14,072 nt of DNA from Gammaproteobacteria bacterium (GTDB lineage Bacteria > Pseudomonadota > Gammaproteobacteria > Steroidobacterales > Woeseiaceae). Location of the stretch: positions 1-14,072 of the forward strand of contig QNFK01000013.1 in the NCBI GenBank assembly GCA_003645495.1, in the 5' to 3' direction. The position numbers and the translations under genes were made by a program. This document shows, piece after piece, positions 7,321 to 13,197 of this stretch (the stretch's first letter is position 1; the number at the start of each line of letters is the position of its first letter). The notes under the pieces were generated by a model. The model did not search any database. It was not told where the DNA came from and was given only the letters and a program-made list of their open reading frames with translations.

Positions 7321-7749
7321 CTATGCGGCCATATCTGGCAAGACAAACACGCGGCGGGCATTTTCAGACATCAGCTGAGCACTGGAATAATACCTTTGGA
7401 TCAGGCTCGGCTTACGCGCGAACAGGTCTGCATTCGCCGCCTTGAATCCGGGCCAGTCAGCATTCCTCTTGCCGTCGATTCTTTCGCTGACTGCGATCAT
7501 GTAAAACCAGGTGATCGTTTCATGGTATTTCCCAGCTACGCCCAGCTTAACCGTCAGTGCCCTTAGCGCCTCTGAATATTTCTGGATTGCCGGCAGCAGG
7601 TCATCATCCTGCAAATAACGCCAGGCGACCAGTACGTGTGCCTCGTGATCAAACTCCGCGGGATCGACGGTCGCGGACTTGAATTGTGCAAAAATCCGCT
7701 CCACTCGTTCGGTTGCGTATGTGCCCGCTTGGCTGGCCAGTTGGTTCAT
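7321..7749 (-). CDS. Conserved helical protein with HxxH and KYHET motifs, unknown function
   Basis: 142 residues, predicted mostly helical, with no signal or membrane segment. Two conspicuous blocks stand out: DHEAHVLVAWRYL (34-46) and KYHETITWFYMIAVSER (74-90). His35, His38, His76 and Glu77 could form a metal or cofactor site (inference). I have seen this pair of motifs in uncharacterised proteobacterial proteins but know no assigned function. It is translationally coupled to the upstream RHH-like gene by ATGA (7746-7749) and has a perfect AGGAGG ribosome site inside that gene. It could be the effector partner of the RHH protein or simply co-regulated. The ORF is certainly real; the function is open. 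Confidence 0.75.
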   Translation of the reverse strand: MNQLASQAGTYATERVERIFAQFKSATVDPAEFDHEAHVLVAWRYLQDDDLLPAIQKYSEALRALTVKLGVAGKYHETITWFYMIAVSERIDGKRNADWPGFKAANADLFARKPSLIQRYYSSAQLMSENARRVFVLPDMAA

Positions 7750-8000
7750 TCGCCTTCCTCCTGCATTTTGTGGCTGTCAGAGGCCGTTAACGGGCAGCTG
7801 TACACACTCTTCAGCTCGTTGATCGTCTTGATAGTCCCGTCGGAAAAGGGCGCTTTACCCTCGAAGGCGTGTAGCACGATGCCCTCCAGAAGGTCTCCCA
7901 GGGAAATTTCGAGGTATTCAGCAAGGCCTTTGAGGACTTTTAGCAGCGATTTTTCAATGCGCACGCCCGTTTGCGTTCTTTCGATCAGTTTCTTTGGCAT
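7746..8000 (-). CDS. Small ribbon-helix-helix-like protein, probable autoregulator
   Basis: 84 residues from ATG 8000; an in-frame GTG at 8006 would add two residues. The core TGVRIEKSLLKVLKGLAEYLEISLGDLLEGIVLHAF fits a ribbon-helix-helix DNA-binding fold: a short basic strand (VRIEKS), helix, a turn at about EISLGD, then a second helix. A variable acidic tail follows. RHH proteins of this size are typical repressors or antitoxins. The gene heads a two-gene unit and overlaps the next gene by ATGA. An 18-bp perfect-arm palindrome lies 30 bp upstream of its start, over the predicted promoter, which suits self-repression. Its own Shine-Dalgarno is poor while that of the second gene is perfect. 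RHH assignment is by pattern only. Confidence 0.65.
   Translation of the reverse strand: MPKKLIERTQTGVRIEKSLLKVLKGLAEYLEISLGDLLEGIVLHAFEGKAPFSDGTIKTINELKSVYSCPLTASDSHKMQEEGE
7757..7762 (-). promoter_or_regulatory. Perfect Shine-Dalgarno for the HxxH protein
   Basis: AGGAGG on the minus strand, 7 nt before ATG 7749 and inside the last codons of the RHH-like gene. It contrasts with the weak site of the first gene, so the second protein may be made at the higher rate. Confidence 0.7.
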
Positions 8001-8030
8001 TGTCACGGTCCGGTGTTGTATCGAGGGACC

Positions 8031-8048
8031 ATGTTACCACGGTAACAT
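8031..8048. promoter_or_regulatory. Operator-like palindrome upstream of the RHH-like gene
   Basis: ATGTTACCACGGTAACAT has two perfect 8-bp arms and a 2-bp centre. It lies 30 bp upstream of ATG 8000 and overlaps the predicted -10 and transcription start. This is where a repressor site is expected, and the adjacent RHH-like protein is the obvious candidate ligand (inference). Confidence 0.65.
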
Positions 8049-8074
8049 ATTAATAAAAAGCGCAACCTGCGCAA
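8047..8074 (-). promoter_or_regulatory. Possible promoter of the RHH/HxxH unit
   Basis: On the minus strand TTGCGC (8074-8069) and TAATAT (8052-8047) are 16 nt apart, putting the start near 8040, inside the palindrome. A direct repeat of GCGCAA (8060-8065 and 8069-8074) and an inverted repeat CAAGTG/CACTTG (8072-8077 and 8085-8090) lie on the upstream side. Prediction by eye. Confidence 0.35.
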
Positions 8075-8134
8075 GTGCAGAATCCACTTGTAATCCATTA
8101 AGGCCCTGGTACCAGAGCTAGGTAGTTTTAACGG

Positions 8135-8163
8135 TTGCAGCGGCATGGATGCTCACCTACAGT
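8135..8163 (+). promoter_or_regulatory. Possible promoter of the winged-helix/TPR regulator
   Basis: TTGCAG (8135-8140) and TACAGT (8158-8163) are 17 nt apart, with a start expected near 8170 and a leader of about 50 nt. A 10-bp palindrome CTGGTACCAG (8106-8115) lies just upstream. Both boxes are imperfect. Confidence 0.25.
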
Positions 8164-8219
8164 ACAAATGGACCAATTAGAGCGTATGTATCATTACATT
8201 GAAGTAGGCGAGCCGGAAC

Positions 8220-10109
8220 ATGCCAACTTACACCGATCTAATGAAGGGATTCGAATTCGGACGCTGGAAGGTGCTGCCGGAACGTGGTCTGGTTCGCGAC
8301 GGCGAAGAAGAAATACACCTCGAACCTAAAGTCATGGATGTCTTCGTCTTGCTCGCAAGTCATGAAGGCGAGGTCGTCAATCGCGACCAGCTGGTCGACG
8401 CTGTCTGGGACGGCAGGGCAGTTACGGATGAAGTAATTACTCGTTCAATTGCTGTGCTCAGGCGCAATCTTGGCGATGACGCCAAGGCGCCGCAATTCGT
8501 CGAAACACTCCCACGCCGTGGCTACCGGGTGATGAAACCGGTTGTAGTTCCGGAAGCGGCCAGGCCGGATGAAACTGCATCACCAGCATCCCCGCGTCGC
8601 GGCTATTTGCTACCACTGATTGCAGGATTCGGCGCTGTGGCAGTCATCGCCTGGTACGGCCTTAAGGGCCCAAAGCCGTCTGACAGCCCGGAGCTGCCAA
8701 TCACGTCAATCGCAGTATTCCCGTTCGATTGCTTACAAGACCAAAGCAATCAAAACGGGCATTTATGTTTTGGTTTCGCGGAAGAGGCAATAAGTGGCCT
8801 GAATCGAATTGACGGTATTAAGGTAGTCAGGATTCGCCAGCCCAACGCAGCGGACTTCGGCGTTGATGCTCACGGGGTCGTAACCGGCAGTGTGCAGATC
8901 ATTGGCGGCCAGGTAAAAATTTCGGCTCAACTTGAGGATGTGAGAAGTAGTCTCATTGTCTGGTCGGATACATTTGACGCTGACAAGAACAATATTTTTC
9001 AGGCGCAAAAACAGGTCGCAGTAGCGCTGCGAGCGGCAATCGACGGTGAAGCCGAGGTCCAGGTGGCAGAAGTCCCGGCGCCGGCAAATTTTGCGGCAGA
9101 AGAGGCGTATTCGCTTGGTCGCTTTCTTTTCGAAAAACGTGAGCACCAGGCAACTATCGATGCAATTGATCAGTTCAAAGAAGCTGTCAGGCTGGATCCG
9201 TCATACGGTCCGGCCTGGTTGAGTCTTGCCTACACTTACATTATCTGGCCGGACTACGATCTGTCTGTCGATAGTGAAGCTATTTACGACAAAGCGCTTG
9301 AAGCGGTTGCGGATGGCATCAAGGCCGACCCGAGCATCCGCGAGGCGGCGGGCACTGTCATTGGATTCGTCAACCACAAAAGAACTAACTGGGGTGCTGC
9401 TGTAGAAGCTTTCGAAATGGCAATCAATGCAGATACGGTCCAGCCAATCGCGCATCACTGGTACTCGCGCGCGCTGGCCAGCGTCGGCCGACTGGATGCG
9501 GCGCTGGAACATATCAAAAAGGCACTGGAACTCGATCCTAACCATCCGGAACAGCCAATAATGATCAGTCGACTTGCTATTGTTTATTTTTGGCTTGATG
9601 ACCTCGAGAATGCGGCCAGGTATTTCGAAATTGCGAATCGCATGGACTTGCAGGCCCCCATGCATTCGATGGCCTATTCCCTGTTCCTGATTCGCACTGG
9701 ACGGATTGAGGAAGCGAAGATCCATGCGAAAATTGCGCTGGAGCAAAATGACGTTGAAACAAAATGGATAAATCCGGTTTTCGATGGCTTCAATCAGCCC
9801 GAAAAACGTCAGCGTGCAATTGATATTGTCACAGAAATGTCAGCGGGAAATGCATTGCCCGCAAACGTCGAATTGTCGTTGTGGGCGTTGCTTGGGGAAA
9901 CAGATCGGGCGATGGCGATTGTCCGACGACTGGAAGAGACGCCAAGCTTGTTCGAACTGGAATTGCTGTTTATCCAGGAGTTCAAACCTCTGAGACAACA
10001 TGCGGACTTTCCTGCATTTGCACAGGCCATTGGTTTGACCGAGTACTGGAGCAGTGCTGGTTGTACGTGGAGTCCCGACAGGGTGACTTGCGCCGAAACC
10101 GGCGACTGA
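8220..10109 (+). CDS. CadC/ToxR-like membrane-bound winged-helix regulator with TPR sensor domain
   Basis: 629 residues. The N-terminal OmpR/PhoB-type winged helix spans about 10-107: FEFGRWKVLP, LEPKVMDVFVLL, then VTDEVITRSIAVLRRNLGDD and FVETLPRRGYRV, the classic trans_reg_C signature. A proline-rich linker leads to one membrane helix (about 129-147), so DNA binding is cytoplasmic and the rest periplasmic. Residues about 160-275 (ITSIAVFPFDCL, GVVTGSVQIIGGQVKISAQL) resemble the TolB-N/FlgO-like domain often found in these regulators. TPR-like helix pairs follow, clearest at FKEAVRLDPSYGPAWLSLAYTY and HIKKALELDPNHPEQ. Cysteines at 171/183 and 615/624 could form periplasmic disulfides. No receiver domain is present, so it senses directly. 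Target genes are unknown. It is divergent from the RHH unit and converges with arfB. Confidence 0.85.
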   Translation: MPTYTDLMKGFEFGRWKVLPERGLVRDGEEEIHLEPKVMDVFVLLASHEGEVVNRDQLVDAVWDGRAVTDEVITRSIAVLRRNLGDDAKAPQFVETLPRRGYRVMKPVVVPEAARPDETASPASPRRGYLLPLIAGFGAVAVIAWYGLKGPKPSDSPELPITSIAVFPFDCLQDQSNQNGHLCFGFAEEAISGLNRIDGIKVVRIRQPNAADFGVDAHGVVTGSVQIIGGQVKISAQLEDVRSSLIVWSDTFDADKNNIFQAQKQVAVALRAAIDGEAEVQVAEVPAPANFAAEEAYSLGRFLFEKREHQATIDAIDQFKEAVRLDPSYGPAWLSLAYTYIIWPDYDLSVDSEAIYDKALEAVADGIKADPSIREAAGTVIGFVNHKRTNWGAAVEAFEMAINADTVQPIAHHWYSRALASVGRLDAALEHIKKALELDPNHPEQPIMISRLAIVYFWLDDLENAARYFEIANRMDLQAPMHSMAYSLFLIRTGRIEEAKIHAKIALEQNDVETKWINPVFDGFNQPEKRQRAIDIVTEMSAGNALPANVELSLWALLGETDRAMAIVRRLEETPSLFELELLFIQEFKPLRQHADFPAFAQAIGLTEYWSSAGCTWSPDRVTCAETGD

Positions 10110-10117
10110 TATCAGTC
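10104..10117. repeat. 14-bp perfect palindrome spanning both convergent stop codons
   Basis: GACTGATATCAGTC contains the TGA of the regulator gene (10107-10109) and, on the other strand, the TGA of arfB (10114-10112). A short GC hairpin, CGCCG-AAAC-CGGCG (10091-10104), immediately precedes it. There is no U-tract, so terminator function is doubtful. Confidence 0.5.
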
Positions 10118-10528
10118 AATAACCTTGCCGCGAGATTGTTTTAGTCGCGCGCGCCGTGATTTGTCGTCCAGTCTTTTTGCTTTAATCCGTTTGCTCGGTT
10201 TTGTTGGTCGGCGCGGCTTTTGCTTAATGATTGCTCGCAGAATCAAGTCCTTCAGCCTATTGATCGCCGCTTCTTTGTTCTTGTCCTGACTGCGAAATTG
10301 TTGTGCCTTGATTGTGACGATGCCGTCTTTCGAAATTCGCCGGTCCGAAAGCTGCAGGAGACGCGTTTTCGTTTCTTCCGGCAGAGACATCGATGCGTTA
10401 ACGTCGAAACGCAGCTGAATAGCCGAAGAAACCTTATTAACGTTCTGCCCGCCCGGACCCTGTGCGCGAATGGCCGTCAGTTGCAGTTCGCTTTCCGCAA
10501 TGGCGATGTCGTCGTTGATCGAGATCAC
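10112..10528 (-). CDS. arfB: Alternative ribosome-rescue factor ArfB (peptidyl-tRNA hydrolase)
   Basis: 138 residues, the usual length for ArfB/YaeJ. The catalytic GGQ loop is RAQGPGGQNVNK (21-32; GGQ at 26-28), followed by VSSAIQLRFDV. The C-terminal tail from about 104 is strongly basic (KPRRPTKPSKRIKAKRL and RRARLK). In the known protein this tail enters the empty mRNA channel of stalled ribosomes while the GGQ domain hydrolyses the peptidyl-tRNA. The absence of codon-recognition domains separates it from release factors 1 and 2. The start is GTG 10528, six bases after the PHP stop, with only a partial Shine-Dalgarno (TAAG), so it is probably translated by coupling from the PHP gene. Confidence 0.93.
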   Translation of the reverse strand: MISINDDIAIAESELQLTAIRAQGPGGQNVNKVSSAIQLRFDVNASMSLPEETKTRLLQLSDRRISKDGIVTIKAQQFRSQDKNKEAAINRLKDLILRAIIKQKPRRPTKPSKRIKAKRLDDKSRRARLKQSRGKVID

Positions 10529-10534
10529 TGCGGC

Positions 10535-11356
10535 TTACCAGTTTTCCCAAACCGGTCGGCAATTCGCCGGCAAAGGCGTGAACTTGCCAACTTCAGACCA
10601 TGAATTCCCTGGCGTATGAAAATCCGAACCGCACGATGCCATGAGTTGCAGATCGTCACACAAGCGCATCATTTTGTCGGTGAGTTGTTTGGTCTGGATG
10701 CCGCTCACAATTTCGAGCGCCTGGCCACCGGCGCTGATGAAGTCTTCAGTCAGTAAACGCAGCCGTGTGTTGGTCAGCTTGTAGTGTGCCGGGTGTGCCA
10801 GCACGGCAGTTCCACCGGCAGCAAGAATCCACTCAATGATGTCTTCCATAGGTGACCAGAATTGTCGAACATCGCCTGCCTTGCCATTGCCCAGGTATTT
10901 TTGAAAGGCTTGCCTGAAATCGGCAACGATTCCTTTATTGACAAGGTACTGTGCGAAATGCGGCCTGCCGATGTTGGCGCCATTCGCCAGCTTCGTTACC
11001 TCTTCGAGTGGATTGTCCAAACCCTTTTTCTCGAGGCGGGCGGCGATTTTCTCGGCTCGTTGCAAGCGGGCAAGCTTCTGCTGGCGAATGCCGTTCACGA
11101 GATCGTTATTGTTAGGATCAATGTTCAGCCCAACAATGTGAATGTTTCGTCCAGCCCAGTTGGTTGATAACTCGATTCCTGGAACGACGGTGACACCCGG
11201 GCAAGAACTGTTATCGAGAGTCGCGTATGCATCCACAGTATCGTGGTCGGTCACCGACAGACAGGTGACGCCATTCGCGGCTGCCCGGCTTAGCAATTCC
11301 TGTGGCGCCAGCGAGCCATCCGACGCAGTGCTGTGAGTGTGCAGGTCAAAGATCAT
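10535..11356 (-). CDS. PHP-domain phosphoesterase, YciV/RNase AM (nucleoside 3',5'-bisphosphate phosphatase) family
   Basis: 273 residues from ATG 11356; a TTG at 11392 would add twelve residues of poor quality. PHP metal motifs are complete: DLHTHS (His6, His8), Asp13, TDHDT (Asp37, His38), GIELS (Glu62), His73, RPHFA (His133), LAHP (His188) and GSDFH (Asp245, His247). Length and order match E. coli YciV (Rnm/RNase AM), a trinuclear-metal phosphoesterase that removes phosphate from pAp-type nucleotides and trims the 5' ends of rRNAs. The same role is likely here but not proven. No polymerase domain is attached. It is followed by arfB after 6 nt, so RNA trimming and ribosome rescue are co-expressed. 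It has no Shine-Dalgarno and a consensus -10 just ahead of its ATG. Confidence 0.88.
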   Translation of the reverse strand: MIFDLHTHSTASDGSLAPQELLSRAAANGVTCLSVTDHDTVDAYATLDNSSCPGVTVVPGIELSTNWAGRNIHIVGLNIDPNNNDLVNGIRQQKLARLQRAEKIAARLEKKGLDNPLEEVTKLANGANIGRPHFAQYLVNKGIVADFRQAFQKYLGNGKAGDVRQFWSPMEDIIEWILAAGGTAVLAHPAHYKLTNTRLRLLTEDFISAGGQALEIVSGIQTKQLTDKMMRLCDDLQLMASCGSDFHTPGNSWSEVGKFTPLPANCRPVWENW

Positions 11357-11366
11357 AATCGGCCGG

Positions 11367-11372
11367 ATTATA
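11367..11372 (-). promoter_or_regulatory. Consensus -10 box immediately before the PHP gene
   Basis: A perfect TATAAT on the minus strand ends 10 nt before ATG 11356. Transcription would begin about 4 nt ahead of the start codon, giving a nearly leaderless message. No good -35 is seen at 17 nt. Confidence 0.4.
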
Positions 11373-11472
11373 GCGTCCTGCTGCGACAGCAATTGAAGTT
11401 ATTCATACCAGCAGCGCAGAATATGTGAGAATGCGCGGCATAAGTGTGTCTCGCTTAACCTCGCAGGTCGTT

Positions 11473-12666
11473 ATGCCCATTCGCAACATCATAATTTTAC
11501 TTATCTGCCAGCTGATCTCGGCAACCGGCGCTATCGTGATAGTGACCCTCGGCGGAATAATCGGTTCGAAGCTGGTGACAAATCCGGCGTTCGCAACATT
11601 GCCGGTATCCATTATGGTTGTTGCGGTCGCTGCCACGACCATCCCGGCGACCATATTGATGCGTAAAATTGGACGCCGTTATGCGTTCTCACTGTCCTCG
11701 TTGTGCGCCGTAATATCTGTATTAATCGCGGCATATGCGCTGTATACGGAAAGTTTCGCCTGGTTCATCCTGGCTACCGGAACATTTGGCATCAACATGG
11801 CGTTTACGCAGCAGTATCGTTATGCGGCTGCGGAAAGCGTAGAGGCACGCTTCGTGCCACGGGCTATTTCTCTGGTGCTGGTTGGTGCAATTGGTGGCGC
11901 CATCCTTGGGCCTGAGTTAGTCAAATACGGCCAGTACGCTATTCCAACCGTTCAATATGCCGGCACACTTTTATCGTTGTCGGTGCTGTTTCTATTGCAG
12001 TCCGTGTTGTTCCTGACGCTTGGTCCGTTGCATGGCGAAGATGATGAAACTGCCGTGCAAACGCAGCGGCCTCTTGGCGCAATCGTGCGTCAGCCAGTCT
12101 TTATCGTCGCTGTGCTGGGCGGCACTGTTGCATACGGCGTCATGACTTTCATCATGACAGCGACGCCGCTCAGCATGCACATAAAAGACGGCTTTTCACT
12201 TGAGGAAACGGCGCAGATCATTCGTAGCCACGTCATCGCAATGTACGCACCCTCTTTGATATCCGGTTATCTCATGGAGCGTCTCGGCGTTGTGCGCATG
12301 ATGACGATTGGTGGTTTCGGACTTGTTCTGGCTTGTGTGATTGGCCTGCAGGGCCATTCAATGATGCACTACTGGTACACTCTTGTTTTGCTAGGCGTGG
12401 GGTGGAATTTCCTGTACGTAGGCGGCACGACAATGTTGACACTGACCTATTCAATGTCGGAGAGATTCAAGGCCCAGGCGGTAAACGAATTTAGCGTGTT
12501 CGGCACATCAGCAGTTGGCTCGCTGCTGGCGGGTACCATCATGTATGTTTATGGCTGGTATACGCTGGTGCTCGTGCCGCTGCCCTTGTTGGTAATAATC
12601 CTGGCAGGGCTGTATTACGTACGCAATGATCCGCTTGCCGGTCGATTGTCGGCGAAATCAACGTAA
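11473..12666 (+). CDS. MFS transporter, substrate unknown
   Basis: 397 residues from ATG 11473. Earlier in-frame starts at 11425 (GTG) and 11431 (ATG) would add 14-16 polar residues; ATG 11473 begins directly at helix 1 (MPIRNIIILL) and has AGG 6 nt upstream, so I prefer it. About twelve hydrophobic helices are visible in two groups of six, with a cytoplasmic loop around GPLHGEDDETAVQTQRPLGA. The motif-A-like loop between helices 2 and 3 is ILMRKIGRRYAFSL, with the basic GRR typical of the family. The protein is thus a proton-coupled or facilitated transporter of the inner membrane. Nothing in the sequence fixes the substrate. It is divergent from the PHP gene, the two starts lying about 116 bp apart, and converges with the one-TM protein. 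Confidence 0.85.
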   Translation: MPIRNIIILLICQLISATGAIVIVTLGGIIGSKLVTNPAFATLPVSIMVVAVAATTIPATILMRKIGRRYAFSLSSLCAVISVLIAAYALYTESFAWFILATGTFGINMAFTQQYRYAAAESVEARFVPRAISLVLVGAIGGAILGPELVKYGQYAIPTVQYAGTLLSLSVLFLLQSVLFLTLGPLHGEDDETAVQTQRPLGAIVRQPVFIVAVLGGTVAYGVMTFIMTATPLSMHIKDGFSLEETAQIIRSHVIAMYAPSLISGYLMERLGVVRMMTIGGFGLVLACVIGLQGHSMMHYWYTLVLLGVGWNFLYVGGTTMLTLTYSMSERFKAQAVNEFSVFGTSAVGSLLAGTIMYVYGWYTLVLVPLPLLVIILAGLYYVRNDPLAGRLSAKST

Positions 12667-12692
12667 ATTCAAAAACGAAGAGCAAGTATTTC

Positions 12693-13118
12693 CTAGTCGA
12701 GTTCGACCAGGACTTTGTGCGTGTCAGCACGAAGCTGCTCAATACTGGCTGATATGATTTTTTGTGAACCGGAGTCCTGTCCCAGTCCGGACCAGTGTTT
12801 TTCCCAGGCACTGACTAACGCTTTTGATGAGCTCATGGCGGGTTCATTTGTCAGTGCACCAAGATCCTTTATGGTCAAAACATAGGCCCAGCCCGTGCGC
12901 GGATTGCCACGAACCGTGTCGTGCTCGAAATGACTGAAAAATACGACCTGGTCCAGCTCGCCGAGTTTCAGCAAAAGTTCGATGCCGGCCGCGCGTACGT
13001 TACGATTGGCTTCAGTTTGCTCATTACGCCAGGTGTTATAGCCAAGGCTGGAAAGCGCAACCGCAAGACTGATAAGCGCTACCGAATGCTGCCGAATCTG
13101 ATTTTTGAGTGTATTCAC
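12693..13118 (-). CDS. Conserved one-TM protein, unknown function
   Basis: 141 residues from GTG 13118; the frame closes upstream with a stop and no ATG is available. A single N-terminal hydrophobic segment (about 12-27, SVALISLAVALSSLGY) acts as a membrane anchor, followed by YNTWRNEQTEANRNVR and a soluble domain with GNPRTGWAYVLTIKDLGAL. I recognise this pattern from uncharacterised gammaproteobacterial proteins but know no function. The start codon lies inside an inverted repeat, GAGTG-TATT-CACTC (13107-13120), that could fold over it in the mRNA. No Shine-Dalgarno is seen. Its end lies 26 bp from the MFS stop, and it is divergent from the FAD oxidase gene. Confidence 0.65.
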   Translation of the reverse strand: MNTLKNQIRQHSVALISLAVALSSLGYNTWRNEQTEANRNVRAAGIELLLKLGELDQVVFFSHFEHDTVRGNPRTGWAYVLTIKDLGALTNEPAMSSSKALVSAWEKHWSGLGQDSGSQKIISASIEQLRADTHKVLVELD

Positions 13119-13150
13119 TCTAATGAAGACAGATTTACCGGATTATTTAT

Positions 13151-13156
13151 TACAAT
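13151..13156 (+). promoter_or_regulatory. Possible -10 for the FAD oxidase gene
   Basis: TACAAT is 5/6 to TATAAT and 41 nt before ATG 13198. The best upstream match is AAGACA at 13126-13131, spaced 19 nt. Suggestive only. Confidence 0.3.
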
Positions 13157-13197
13157 GCATGCTACCTGCGAATCCATTAGCCACGAGTCCATAACCC

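Noticed and set aside
9201..9746. 181-codon minus-strand ORF inside the TPR regulator
   Set aside because: The regulator frame is continuous with recognised domains; the antisense frame shows no motif.
11425..11472. Upstream in-frame GTG/ATG starts for the MFS gene
   Set aside because: They add polar residues ahead of helix 1 and lack a well-placed ribosome site; ATG 11473 fits better, though not proven.
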